From: Streptomyces bluensis
Lineage (GTDB): Bacteria > Actinomycetota > Actinomycetes > Streptomycetales > Streptomycetaceae
DNA: 64,000 nucleotides
Reading direction: 5' to 3'
Assembly: GCF_014650715.1 (NCBI RefSeq)
Contig: NZ_BMVM01000015.1
Coordinates: 62,001-126,000, forward strand
In this document: in pieces, positions 50,268-59,782 of the stretch
How the letters are laid out: the number at the start of each line of letters is the position of its first letter
How positions within the stretch are numbered: the stretch's first letter is position 1
Translations under genes and position numbers: made by a program
Notes under the pieces: model-generated
What the model was told of the DNA's origin: nothing
What the model saw: only the letters and a program-made list of their open reading frames with translations
Database searches by the model: none

Positions 50268-52769
50268 GTGTCGTCTCTCGCGCTGTACCGCCGCTATCGC
50301 CCGGAGTCGTTCGCCGAGGTCATCGGGCAGGAGCATGTTACTGACCCGCTGCAGCAGGCCCTGCGGAACAACCGGGTCAATCACGCGTACCTGTTCAGCG
50401 GTCCGCGTGGGTGCGGGAAGACCACCAGCGCGCGGATTCTCGCCCGCTGTCTGAACTGCGAACACGGGCCGACGCCGACGCCCTGCGGTGAGTGCCAGTC
50501 GTGTCAGGACCTCGCGCGGAACGGGCCGGGGTCGATCGACGTGATCGAGATCGACGCCGCCTCGCACGGAGGTGTGGACGACGCTCGTGAGCTGCGGGAG
50601 AAGGCGTTCTTCGGACCGGCCGGCAGTCGGTACAAGATCTACATCATTGACGAGGCCCACATGGTCACGTCGGCGGGGTTCAACGCGCTGCTGAAGGTGG
50701 TCGAGGAGCCGCCGGAGCACCTCAAGTTCATCTTTGCGACGACCGAGCCCGAGAAGGTCATCGGGACCATTCGGTCGCGTACGCATCACTATCCGTTCCG
50801 GCTCGTGCCGCCGGGGACCCTGCGGGACTACCTCGCCGATGTGTGCGGCAGGGAGAAGATCCCCGTTGAGGACGGGGTGCTGCCCCTTGTTGTGAGGGCG
50901 GGGGCCGGGTCCGTGCGTGACTCCATGTCCGTCATGGACCAGTTGCTGGCGGGGGCGACGGAGGACGGCGTCACGTATGCCATGGCCACCTCGCTGCTGG
51001 GGTATACGGACGGGTCCTTGCTCGACTCCGTCGTCGAGGCGTTCGCGGCGGGGGACGGGGCCGCCGCTTTCGAGGTCGTGGACCGGGTCATCGAGGGCGG
51101 GAACGACCCGCGGCGGTTCGTCGCGGATTTGCTGGAGCGGTTGCGGGACCTGGTGATCCTTGCAGCTGTCCCGGACGCGGCCGAGAAGGGGCTGATCGAC
51201 GCGCCTGCCGACGTACTGGAGCGGATGCAGGCCCAGGCCGGGGTCTTCGGTGCCGCCGAGCTGAGCCGGGCCGCCGATCTCGTCAATGAGGGGTTGACGG
51301 AGATGCGGGGAGCCAATTCGCCCCGCTTGCAGCTGGAGTTGATCTGCGCGCGTGTGATGCTGCCGGCGGCGTACGGCGACGAGCGTTCCGTCATGGCCCG
51401 GCTGGACCGGCTCGAACGCGGTGTGAACTTCTCCGGGGGCGGTGCCGGGCCCGCCATGGGGTACGTGCCAGGGCCTGAGGCTCATGGGTACGCGGGGGCG
51501 GCTGCCGGAGTCCAGCCCGTGGTTCCGCCCGGTGGCGGGCCCGCGGCGGCTCGGGCCGCGGTGCGGTCGGCAGGCGGGCCCGGGGGTGCCGGGGCCGGTC
51601 CCGGGGCGGGGCAGGGGCAGGGGCAGGGGCAGCAGCAGGGTGGGCCTGCTTCAACCGGGGCTGCGCCCGCTGTCGTGGAGCCTGTTGCGCCTGTTGCCCC
51701 TGGTGCGTCTACTGCGCCTGCTGGGGTCGATGCCGGTACGGGGGCGGGCGCGGGGGCGCCTGCTGCGGCGTCGGGACCCGCACCGGTCGCCGAGCAACCG
51801 TCCGCTCCTGCCGCTCCCGCCGCTTCCTCCGGCCCCGGTGCCTGGCCCACCGCGGCCACCGCGGGCGGTGGCCGGCGGCCCGGCGGCTGGCCGACAGCGG
51901 CCCCTGCGGGTGGGGGACAGGGAGGACAGGGAGGACAAGGGCAAGGGGGGCAAGCGGGACAAGGAGTGCCTGGCGGTCCGGGGGGACGGCCACCGGCCGC
52001 TTCCGGGGCCCCTTCCGGGGCCGCGTCCGCGCCCGCTCCGGCCGTGTCCGCGCCCCCCGGTGCCGCTCCCGGTGCCGGAGGGCTCGACCCGCGCATGCTC
52101 TGGCCGAACATCCTGGAGGCGGTGAAGAACCGTCGCCGGTTCACCTGGATCCTGCTCAGTCAGAACGCTCATGTGGCCGGTTTCGACGGCACCACCCTGC
52201 AGATCGGATTCGTCAACGCCGGGGCCCGGGACAACTTTGCCAGCAGCGGCAGCGAGGACGTACTGCGGCAGGCGCTGTCCGAGCAGTTCAACGTGCACTG
52301 GAAGATCGAGGCGGTCGTCGATCCGTCGGGAGGCTCGGGGGCGGCGCCGGGTGCCGGGGGTGGTTCGGCCGGTCCGGGCGGTTACGGCGGAGCGAGCGGC
52401 CCCGGTGGTTACGGCGCTCACGGCGGAACGGGCGCCGGTGGTGCCGGTGGTGGATACGGCGGGGCTCCCGCCTCGTCGCCGCGTCCCTCCGCGCCCCAGT
52501 CCTCGGCGTCGGCACCGGCACCGGCATCGGCATCGCGTTCCTCGTCCCCGGGAGGGCCGGGGCCAGCCGCAGGCCAGGGGAGACCGGCTCCGGCCAATGC
52601 TTCGGCGCCCACGCCACCGCCCTCGGCTCCGGAGCCTCCGCCCATCTCGCCCGAGGACGACATCCCCGAGGAGGACGATCCCGACCTCGACGAGTCGGCC
52701 CTCTCCGGGCACGACCTGATCGTGCGGGAGTTGGGGGCGACGGTGGTGGAGGAGTTCACCAACGAGTAA
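50268..52769 (+). CDS. dnaX: DNA polymerase III subunits gamma and tau
   Basis: 833 residues. Clamp-loader AAA+ ATPase at the N-terminus: LALYRRYRPESFAEVIGQEH, Walker A FSGPRGCGKTTSARILARCL, the zinc module CLNCEHGPTPTPCGECQSCQ, Walker B-like IYIIDEAHMVTSAGFNALLK and sensor 1 FATTEPEKVIGTIRSR. A Gly/Pro/Ala-rich linker of about 220 residues and the tau-like C-terminal domain (LDPRMLWPNILEAVKNRRRF) follow, then more low-complexity sequence. GTG is chosen at the conserved SSLALYRRYRP start. Confidence 0.95.
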   Translation: MSSLALYRRYRPESFAEVIGQEHVTDPLQQALRNNRVNHAYLFSGPRGCGKTTSARILARCLNCEHGPTPTPCGECQSCQDLARNGPGSIDVIEIDAASHGGVDDARELREKAFFGPAGSRYKIYIIDEAHMVTSAGFNALLKVVEEPPEHLKFIFATTEPEKVIGTIRSRTHHYPFRLVPPGTLRDYLADVCGREKIPVEDGVLPLVVRAGAGSVRDSMSVMDQLLAGATEDGVTYAMATSLLGYTDGSLLDSVVEAFAAGDGAAAFEVVDRVIEGGNDPRRFVADLLERLRDLVILAAVPDAAEKGLIDAPADVLERMQAQAGVFGAAELSRAADLVNEGLTEMRGANSPRLQLELICARVMLPAAYGDERSVMARLDRLERGVNFSGGGAGPAMGYVPGPEAHGYAGAAAGVQPVVPPGGGPAAARAAVRSAGGPGGAGAGPGAGQGQGQGQQQGGPASTGAAPAVVEPVAPVAPGASTAPAGVDAGTGAGAGAPAAASGPAPVAEQPSAPAAPAASSGPGAWPTAATAGGGRRPGGWPTAAPAGGGQGGQGGQGQGGQAGQGVPGGPGGRPPAASGAPSGAASAPAPAVSAPPGAAPGAGGLDPRMLWPNILEAVKNRRRFTWILLSQNAHVAGFDGTTLQIGFVNAGARDNFASSGSEDVLRQALSEQFNVHWKIEAVVDPSGGSGAAPGAGGGSAGPGGYGGASGPGGYGAHGGTGAGGAGGGYGGAPASSPRPSAPQSSASAPAPASASRSSSPGGPGPAAGQGRPAPANASAPTPPPSAPEPPPISPEDDIPEEDDPDLDESALSGHDLIVRELGATVVEEFTNE

Positions 52770-52866
52770 ACCAACGAGTAACCAATGACATGTGGGGCGC
52801 GTCCGTGTGGCGCCGAGCACCGGCGCCCCCACAAGGGCCCGCTCGCGCGCCGGTTAGGCTGACCCC

Positions 52867-54132
52867 GTGAAGGTCCTCGTCATCGGTAGCGGCGCCCGCG
52901 AACACGCCCTGTGCCGTTCCCTGTCCCTCGACCCCGATGTCACCGCCCTGCACTGTGCCCCCGGTAACGCGGGCATCGCGGAGGTGGCCCAGTTGCACCA
53001 GGTCGACGCCCTCGACGGCAAGGCCGTGGCCGCGCTGGCCTCGGACCTCGGTGCCGGCCTGGTCGTCGTGGGGCCGGAGGCTCCGCTCGTCGCCGGCGTC
53101 GCCGACGCCGTGCGCGAGGTCGGCATCCCCTGTTTCGGCCCCTCCGGAGAGGCCGCTGAGCTGGAGGGTTCCAAGGCCTTCGCCAAGGACGTGATGGCGG
53201 AAGCGGGTGTACCCACGGCCCGCTCGTACGTGTGTACGACGCCGGCTCAGGTCGACCATGCCCTCGACGCGTTCGGGGCGCCGTACGTCGTGAAGGACGA
53301 CGGTCTCGCCGCGGGCAAGGGCGTCGTCGTCACCAGCGACATCGAGCAGGCCAGGGCACACGCGAACGCCTGCGAACGTGTCGTCATCGAGGAGTACCTC
53401 GACGGCCCCGAGGTCTCGCTCTTCGCGATCACCGACGGCGAGACCGTTCTCCCGCTTCAGCCCGCCCAGGACTTCAAGCGCGCCCTGGACGGCGACGAGG
53501 GACCGAACACCGGCGGCATGGGCGCGTACTCCCCGCTCCCCTGGGCCGAACCGAAGCTGGTCGACGAGGTACTGCGGACCGTCCTCCAGCCGACCGTCGA
53601 CGAGATGCGGCGCCGTGGGACTCCGTTCTCCGGCCTGCTCTACGCCGGTCTGGCGATCACGTCGCGCGGTGTACGGGTCATCGAGTTCAACGCGCGCTTC
53701 GGCGACCCCGAGACCCAGGTGGTCCTGGCCCGCCTGGAGACCCCGTTGGCCGGCGTCCTGCTCGCGGCCGCGGACGGCACCCTCGCCGACCTCGAACCCC
53801 TCCGCTGGAGCGACGACGCGGCCGTCACCGTGGTCGTGGCCTCGCACAACTACCCCGGCACCCCGCGCACGGGCGACCCGATCACCGGGCTCGCCGAGGT
53901 GGCGGCCGAGGACGCTCCGCAGGCGTACGTCCTGCACGCCGGCACCAAGCGCGACGGTGACGAGGTGGTGAGCGCGGGCGGCCGGGTGCTGTCCGTCACC
54001 GCGCTCGGCGCGGATCTGGCCGAGGCGCGCGAGCGGGCGTACGCGGCGGTCGGGCGCATCCGGCTGGACGGTTCGCAACACCGGACGGACATCGCGGAGA
54101 AGGCTGCGGCCGGAGCCCACGCGGCTTCGTAA
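52867..54132 (+). CDS. purD: Phosphoribosylamine-glycine ligase
   Basis: 421 residues, an ATP-grasp enzyme that makes glycinamide ribonucleotide in purine synthesis. N-terminal VLVIGSGAREHALCRSLSLD, VVGPEAPLVAGVADAV, the ATP-grasp loop VVKDDGLAAGKGVVV, VIEEYLDGPEVSLFAITDGE, NTGGMGAYSPLPWAEP and VIEFNARFGDPETQVVL. GTG start. Full length; same order after dnaX as in S. coelicolor, from memory. Confidence 0.96.
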   Translation: MKVLVIGSGAREHALCRSLSLDPDVTALHCAPGNAGIAEVAQLHQVDALDGKAVAALASDLGAGLVVVGPEAPLVAGVADAVREVGIPCFGPSGEAAELEGSKAFAKDVMAEAGVPTARSYVCTTPAQVDHALDAFGAPYVVKDDGLAAGKGVVVTSDIEQARAHANACERVVIEEYLDGPEVSLFAITDGETVLPLQPAQDFKRALDGDEGPNTGGMGAYSPLPWAEPKLVDEVLRTVLQPTVDEMRRRGTPFSGLLYAGLAITSRGVRVIEFNARFGDPETQVVLARLETPLAGVLLAAADGTLADLEPLRWSDDAAVTVVVASHNYPGTPRTGDPITGLAEVAAEDAPQAYVLHAGTKRDGDEVVSAGGRVLSVTALGADLAEARERAYAAVGRIRLDGSQHRTDIAEKAAAGAHAAS

Positions 54133-54512
54133 CCCTGCGTAGTCGGCGTAGTCCGCGTAGTCTGCGTAGCAAAGTCTCCCCTGCTTGTGGGCCTCGATTT
54201 CCCCTGGTGCCACCTCCAGTGTCACCTCGGGAATTCGGGGCCTCATGCTTGCTCAGTGTCATCCACCTCTCCCCAGAGCCATTCCATCGAGTGACCGATG
54301 CCCCATCCGGCTGACGGGGCGGACAGCCCCAACTAGGGTGCGGCGCAAGCGGTCCGGCACTTGGCCCACCGGCATTGCGATGTCAGTGGCGGGTGCCACA
54401 GTGGGGGAGTGAGCAACACCAGGCCATCCGGCGGCGGCGGTGACGGACATCGTCACGGCGCGCGTCGTGCGGGGTACGGGACAGTCGGGACGGGAGGGGG
54501 TGACGGCCGGTC
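54133..54512. other. Intergenic region with short tandem repeats
   Basis: It begins with 3.6 copies of the 9-mer GCGTAGTCN (54137-54169). The remainder contains no convincing gene; small open frames lack coding bias. A promoter for the membrane protein gene is expected here but none stands out. Confidence 0.55.
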
Positions 54513-56723
54513 GTGACCGGTATGGGTGTGGAGCTGGGCGCGCAGGCAGCGCGTTCCCGGGCCCTCGCCGTGCTGCGCATCCGCAGCCGGGCGATGGCCG
54601 TGGCCCTGTTGCCCGCGGCGGTCGCCGTGGTGCTGTTCGCCGGCGGGGCCACCGGCCACATCACAGGCGGTGTCTGGCCCGTGACGCGCTGGGTCGTGGC
54701 GGTGGTGGCCGCCGTTGTGCTCTTCTGCGCCGTGGGCATCGCACTCGTCGTCGCCCGCGCCCGGCCCGCCACGAGCCCCACGGTCCCGATCGCCGAGGAG
54801 TCGGCCCCCGATCTGTACCGCATGGTGCGGGACCTGGCCGACCGGCTCGATGTCCCGGCCCCCTCCGCCATAGCGCTCACCCCGGACTGCGACAGCTGGC
54901 TGGAGGACCGCACCCACCGCTCGCACGGCCCGCCGCCGTCCCCGGAGGGCATGGGCAGAGCAGAAGGTCTGTCGGGCATCAGCGGCGGCATACGGAGCGG
55001 TGTGAGCGGTGCGACGACGCCCGGACGACGCGGCGAGCCCACCGCCCCCGTGCTCGTGATCGGTTCCCCCTTCCTGTGGTGGATGCGGGTCGGGGAGCTG
55101 CGCGCGGTCCTCGCCCCGGTCATCGCCGGTACGGGGCCGTCGGCCCACCCGGACATAGCCGCCGCTCGCCGTTTCGTACGAGGGCTGGACGCGGCCGTGG
55201 CCGTGACGACGGCACCCACACATGGACCTCTGGCCCGGACGACGCTGGCCGGTGTGGGCTGGGTGGCCCGGCTGCTGCTGCGCGGTTGCCGGGGCCACGC
55301 GGCCGAGATGGAACGGGGCGTGGCGGCCGCGGCGGCCGAGCGTGCACAGGCTGTGGATTACGGTCTGCGGATCGTCGCCCAGGAGCAGGTCGGTCTCGCG
55401 TACGCGGGCTGGGACCGGCTGCTCACCCGGGTGGCGCTGCCGGCCTGGCGGATGGGCCGCTGGCCGTCCCGCCTCGACGCGGGCGTGGTCGCGGCCCTCA
55501 CGGAGCTGTCCCGTCGCGACCGCCTGGCCGAGGGCTTCGCCTCCCGGCTGGGTGAGCGGCCGGCCTGTGACCTCCTGGAGGAACCCGGCGCCGTCGACGA
55601 GGCCGCGTCCCTGCTCGCCGCCCGCCTCTTCCACGGCGGCCCCGCCGAGTCCGGGCCCGACTGGGCTCCTGTGGACTGGCGCGAGTACCCGGACGAGGTC
55701 GTCGACCGGAAGTGGCGCACGGACGCGGCCCGGCTCCACCGAGTCCTGGACTCCCTAGGAGTCCGGCACATGGCGGACACGGAGAACACGGGGGACACGG
55801 CGAACACGGGGGAGCCCGAGCCCGGCGGGCCGACCCTGGCCCGGGTGCTGGACCACCTGACGGTCCGGGGGCCGACGGTGCGCGGAGAGACGGTGTGGGG
55901 CGCCGAGCCGGGGCCGCGGCCGAGGCTTGGGGACGAGGGCGAGGGCGAGACACTGGCCGGTCATGGGAGGGCGGACGGAGACCGACCAGTGAGAGGCGCA
56001 GGCGGTGAGCGGGAGACCGCAGGCCGCGAGTCAGCCGGCGATCCGGGGACCGCAGGCGCCGAGCCGTCCGCCACCCCGGAGGCCACCACCTCGGAGGCCA
56101 CCACCCCGGAGGCCACCACCTGGGAGGCCACCACCTGGGAGGCCACTACGGTGAGGGCCGCCACCGCCAAGCCCGGGAACCCGGGCGCGGAGTGGGTGGC
56201 GGAGAACCCGGGCGCGGAGTCGGCGGCGGAGTCGGCGTCGGACGATGCACGCCCGGTCGTGCCCCACGGCGCGGAGTCGGCGGACGCGGATCTCGGTGAG
56301 GAACTGGGCCTTGGCAGCGAGCGGGCGGCCGCGCTGGCGGCCGGACTGAGCGCCGAGGTGGCCCGTGAGGAGGCGTCGGCGGGCACGACGACGGTGCCTG
56401 GCGGTACGGCGGAACCGCAGGGACCGGACCTGGCCCTGTGGGACGACATGCCGCCGTTCTTCCCTCTGCAGCCCCCGCGCACGGGCCGCGAGCTCCTCAC
56501 CGACCACGTCACGGCGATGGTGTGCTGCGCCGCGATGGACACGGCCGGTGCGGCACCGGGGCTCGACTGGCTGGACGGCCCGTCCCTCCTGATCAACGGA
56601 AAACGAGCCGTCGGCCTCGCCCCCCGAGTTCTGACCCTCGTCGAGGACGGCGACCCGGAACCCCTCCGGGACTGGCTGCGGCACTTGGGCGTCCGTCCCG
56701 AGAAGCCGGTCCGCCTCGTCTGA
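54513..56723 (+). CDS. Large membrane protein with degenerate M48-like domain
   Basis: 736 residues. Two N-terminal membrane segments (AVALLPAAVAVVLFAGGATG, VVAVVAAVVLFCAVGIALVV) precede a domain laid out like M48 metalloproteases: PDLYRMVRDLADRLDVPAPS, APVLVIGSPFLWWMRVGELR, AVLAPVIAG. At the place where HExxH belongs the sequence is VIAGTGPSAH, so catalysis is unlikely. The C-terminal third is low-complexity with an EATT-type 5-residue repeat. The last ~90 residues are ordered (LLTDHVTAMVCCAAMDTAGA). Conserved position between purD and purC; function unknown. Confidence 0.7.
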   Translation: MTGMGVELGAQAARSRALAVLRIRSRAMAVALLPAAVAVVLFAGGATGHITGGVWPVTRWVVAVVAAVVLFCAVGIALVVARARPATSPTVPIAEESAPDLYRMVRDLADRLDVPAPSAIALTPDCDSWLEDRTHRSHGPPPSPEGMGRAEGLSGISGGIRSGVSGATTPGRRGEPTAPVLVIGSPFLWWMRVGELRAVLAPVIAGTGPSAHPDIAAARRFVRGLDAAVAVTTAPTHGPLARTTLAGVGWVARLLLRGCRGHAAEMERGVAAAAAERAQAVDYGLRIVAQEQVGLAYAGWDRLLTRVALPAWRMGRWPSRLDAGVVAALTELSRRDRLAEGFASRLGERPACDLLEEPGAVDEAASLLAARLFHGGPAESGPDWAPVDWREYPDEVVDRKWRTDAARLHRVLDSLGVRHMADTENTGDTANTGEPEPGGPTLARVLDHLTVRGPTVRGETVWGAEPGPRPRLGDEGEGETLAGHGRADGDRPVRGAGGERETAGRESAGDPGTAGAEPSATPEATTSEATTPEATTWEATTWEATTVRAATAKPGNPGAEWVAENPGAESAAESASDDARPVVPHGAESADADLGEELGLGSERAAALAAGLSAEVAREEASAGTTTVPGGTAEPQGPDLALWDDMPPFFPLQPPRTGRELLTDHVTAMVCCAAMDTAGAAPGLDWLDGPSLLINGKRAVGLAPRVLTLVEDGDPEPLRDWLRHLGVRPEKPVRLV
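56079..56153 (+). repeat. 15-bp tandem repeats inside the membrane-protein gene
   Basis: About five copies of GAGGCCACCACCNNG encoding EATT plus one variable residue; in frame and coding. Confidence 0.75.
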
Positions 56724-57038
56724 GCGCGAGCACAATGCGCCCCACCACACCCACCGGCAAGCGGAACCCCACCTTTGGGCGGAACCCCACGTTCCGTTCA
56801 CGTCAATTCACGACAAACAGTGACGGAGTGCGTGCCTGATGTGATGTGCTGGGATCGTTCGAGCACATGGCAAGGGCATAGACGGTGGTCGGACGGCGGG
56901 CGGACGGAAAGACGGGCGGGCAGACGGATGGATCGGTGCTCGCCAAGCACGAGAGTCACCACTCGCACGGCACCACAACCACCCGCCCACCCGAACGATC
57001 ACCGCAGGACGACGGGGGCACGAGGGAGGGGAGCACGT
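56724..57038. other. Intergenic region, nothing recognised
   Basis: Contains GGAACCCCACNTT twice (56763-56775, 56779-56791) and a purine-rich GGACGG/GGGCGG tract. Upstream in-frame extension of the next gene has no coding bias. Confidence 0.5.
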
Positions 57039-58556
57039 ATGGGGTCCGAGAAGATCCGCCGCTGGGAGTCGGGCGCACTCGCGCACGCCGTGACGGACCC
57101 CTTCGGCCAGGGCCCCGTCCCCTGGCTCCGGGGTACCGAGACGTACTTCGACGACAGCGGCCAGATCGTCCCCTGGTACGTCGACCAGAACGACACACCG
57201 CCCGGCACCTCACCCCGCAGGGGCCGCCCTCGGATCCCCGGCCCCCGAAGCGAACCCGAGCACATCAACGGCCCCCGCGCCGCCGACGACGTGAACCTCC
57301 AGATCAAGGGCTTCACGAAGACCGGCGCCGCGGTCCCCGGTGAGTCGATCGACTTCCACATCACCGTGGACCCGCCCCAGGAGTTCAGCGTCGACATCTA
57401 CCGGATCGGGCACTACGGAGGCGACGGTGCCAGCAAGATCACCACCAGCCCCCGCCTCTCCGGCATCGTCCAGCCGCCGCCGCTCACGGCCGACCGCACG
57501 GTCTCCTGCCACCACTGGTGGCTCTCCTGGCGTCTGCAGATCCCGAGCTACTGGAAGATCGGCGCGTACGTGGCCGTCCTCACCACCGTCGACGGCTACC
57601 GCTCCCACGTCCCGTTCACCATCCGCGACAGCCACCCGGCCGACCTGCTCCTCGTCCTCCCGGACGTCACCTGGCAGGCCTACAACCTCTACCCGGAGGA
57701 CGGCCGCACCGGCGCCAGCCTGTACCACGCCTGGGACGGGGGCGGCCGTCTTCTCGGCGAGGCGGACGCCGCGACCACGGTCTCCTTCGACCGCCCGTAC
57801 GCGGGCGCGGGCCTCCCGCTCCACGTCGGCCACGCCTACGATTTCATCCGCTGGGCCGAGCGCTACGGCTACGACCTCGCCTACGCGGACGCCCGCGACC
57901 TGCACGCCGGCCGCATCGACCCCACCCGGTACCGCGGCCTGGTCTTCCCCGGACATGACGAGTACTGGTCGCAGGCCATGCGCCGCACGGTGGAACTCGC
58001 CCGCGACCAGGGCACCTCCCTGGTCTTCCTCTCCGCCAACACCATGTACTGGCAGGTGGAGCTGGCCCCCTCCCCGTCCGGCGTCCCCGACCGGTTGCTG
58101 ACCTGCCGCAAACGAAAAGGACCGGGCAGGCCCGTGCTGTGGCGCGAGATCGACCGTCCCGAGCAGGAAGTGGTCGGTATCCAGTACGCGGGCAGGGTTC
58201 CCGACGCCCAGCCGCTGGTCGTTCGCAACGCGGACCACTGGCTGTGGGAGGCGACCGGTACGCAGGAGGGCGACGAGCTGGAGGGCATGGTCGCGGGAGA
58301 GGCCGACCGTTACTTCCCACGCGCCCCGCTCCCCGAGCACCAGGGCCGCATCCTTCTCGCGCACTCCCCGTACCGGGACAGCGAGCGCGTCATCCGTCAC
58401 CAGGAGACCTCTCTCTACCGGGCCCCCTCCGGCGCTTGGGTCTTCGCGTCGGGGACGTTCGCCTGGTCCCCGGCACTCGACCGCCCCGGCCATGTCGACA
58501 CCCGTATCCAGCGGGCCACGGCCAACCTCCTGGACCGCATCTGCAAACGAGAATGA
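57039..58556 (+). CDS. N,N-dimethylformamidase beta-subunit-like protein
   Basis: 505 residues recognised by the DMFase beta-like pattern: VNLQIKGFTKTGAAVPGESI, FSVDIYRIGHYGGDGAS, ADLLLVLPDVTWQAYNLYPE, YRGLVFPGHDEYWSQAMRRT and LVFLSANTMYWQVELAPS. This is an N-terminal Ig-like region plus a glutamine-amidotransferase-like (Rossmann) domain. In Streptomyces such proteins are widespread and mostly uncharacterised; amidohydrolase activity is not shown. ATG has GGGAGGGGAGC upstream; the longer in-frame reading is rejected. Confidence 0.78.
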   Translation: MGSEKIRRWESGALAHAVTDPFGQGPVPWLRGTETYFDDSGQIVPWYVDQNDTPPGTSPRRGRPRIPGPRSEPEHINGPRAADDVNLQIKGFTKTGAAVPGESIDFHITVDPPQEFSVDIYRIGHYGGDGASKITTSPRLSGIVQPPPLTADRTVSCHHWWLSWRLQIPSYWKIGAYVAVLTTVDGYRSHVPFTIRDSHPADLLLVLPDVTWQAYNLYPEDGRTGASLYHAWDGGGRLLGEADAATTVSFDRPYAGAGLPLHVGHAYDFIRWAERYGYDLAYADARDLHAGRIDPTRYRGLVFPGHDEYWSQAMRRTVELARDQGTSLVFLSANTMYWQVELAPSPSGVPDRLLTCRKRKGPGRPVLWREIDRPEQEVVGIQYAGRVPDAQPLVVRNADHWLWEATGTQEGDELEGMVAGEADRYFPRAPLPEHQGRILLAHSPYRDSERVIRHQETSLYRAPSGAWVFASGTFAWSPALDRPGHVDTRIQRATANLLDRICKRE

Positions 58557-58695
58557 CCACCCCGGGGCGGACTCCCGGTCGGACGCCCGGTCGGACCCCC
58601 GGTCGGTCTCGGACTCCTCGTGCGGACCCAGAGCCGGACCGATCCTCCGCATACGGGAGAATCGAGCCACTTGGACATCACCACGCGGAGGAACC

Positions 58696-59595
58696 GTGCC
58701 CGGATTCGTAGAAAAGCCCGAACCCATCCAGGTGCCGGGCCTGGTGCATCTGCACACCGGCAAGGTGCGCGAGCTGTACCAGAACGCGGCCGGCGACCTC
58801 GTGATGGTCGCCAGCGACCGTACGTCCACCTTCGACTGGGTGCTGCCGACCGAGATCCCGGACAAGGGCCGCATCCTCACCCAGCTCTCGCTGTGGTGGT
58901 TCGACCAGATCGCGGACCTGGTCCCCCACCACGTCCTGAGCAGCGATCTCCCGCCGGGCGCCCCCGCCGACTGGGAGGGCCGCACCCTGGTCTGCAAATC
59001 CCTGCGGATGGTGCCGGTGGAGTGCGTGGCCCGCGGCTACCTCACGGGCTCGGGCCTCGCCGAGTACAACGAGACCCGCACCGTCTGCGGCCTCGCCCTC
59101 CCCGAAGGCCTCGTCGACGGTTCGGAACTCCCCGCTCCGATCTTCACCCCCGCCACCAAGGCCGCGGTCGGCGAGCACGACGAGAACGTCTCGTACGAGG
59201 AGGTCGCCCGCCAGGTGGGCGCCGACACCGCCGCCCAGTTGCGCCAGGCGACCCTCGCCGTCTACTCCCGCGCCCGCGACATCGCCCGCGAACGCGGCAT
59301 CATCCTCGCGGACACGAAGTTCGAGTTCGGCTTCGAGGGAGACACCCTCGTCATCGCCGACGAGGTCCTCACCCCCGACTCCTCCCGTTTCTGGCCCGCC
59401 GACCAGTGGCAGCCGGGCCGCGCGCAGGCGTCCTTCGACAAGCAGTTCGTACGGGACTGGCTCACCTCACCGGCCTCCGGCTGGGACCGCAAGGGCGAGC
59501 AGCCCCCGCCGCCCCTGCCGGAGGAGATCGTCGCCGCGAGCCGCGCGAAGTACGTGGAGGCGTACGAGCGACTGACGGGCACGAGCTGGAGCTGA
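58696..59595 (+). CDS. purC: SAICAR synthetase
   Basis: 299 residues. VHLHTGKVRELYQNAAGDLV, VMVASDRTSTFDWVLPTEIP, VPVECVARGYLTGSGLAEYN, FTPATKAAVGEHDENVSYEE, IILADTKFEFGFEGDTLVIA, DEVLTPDSSRFWPAD. Catalyses formation of phosphoribosylaminoimidazole-succinocarboxamide in purine synthesis. GTG start after GGAGGAACC. Full length. Confidence 0.96.
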   Translation: MPGFVEKPEPIQVPGLVHLHTGKVRELYQNAAGDLVMVASDRTSTFDWVLPTEIPDKGRILTQLSLWWFDQIADLVPHHVLSSDLPPGAPADWEGRTLVCKSLRMVPVECVARGYLTGSGLAEYNETRTVCGLALPEGLVDGSELPAPIFTPATKAAVGEHDENVSYEEVARQVGADTAAQLRQATLAVYSRARDIARERGIILADTKFEFGFEGDTLVIADEVLTPDSSRFWPADQWQPGRAQASFDKQFVRDWLTSPASGWDRKGEQPPPPLPEEIVAASRAKYVEAYERLTGTSWS

Positions 59596-59637
59596 CCGCA
59601 CCGGCACCCGCACCCGCACACCCGCACCCGCACGACG

Positions 59638-59666
59638 AAGGCCCCGGTCGAGATGACCGGGGCCTT
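59638..59666. terminator. Bidirectional terminator between purC and tRNA-Gly
   Basis: A 12-bp perfect stem AAGGCCCCGGTC with a 5-base loop. Confidence 0.85.
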
Positions 59667-59686
59667 ACGCTCTGGAGACTTCCTGG

Positions 59687-59759
59687 AGCGGACGACGAGG
59701 CTCGAACTCGCGACCTCAACCTTGGCAAGGTTGCGCTCTACCAACTGAGCTACGTCCGC
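59687..59759 (-). tRNA. tRNA-Gly (anticodon GCC), copy 1
   Basis: 73 nt; acceptor GCGGACG/CGTCCGC, anticodon loop TTGCCAA, T-loop GTTCGAGCC, encoded CCA. Identical to the copy at 63.7 kb. Confidence 0.95.
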
Positions 59760-59782
59760 ACTGCGCCGTGGCGCGAGAGCAA

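Noticed and set aside
51482..52832. Long Pro/Arg-rich frames opposite and beside the dnaX linker
   Set aside because: The dnaX tau linker is genuinely low complexity and gives long open shadows; no motif supports the others.
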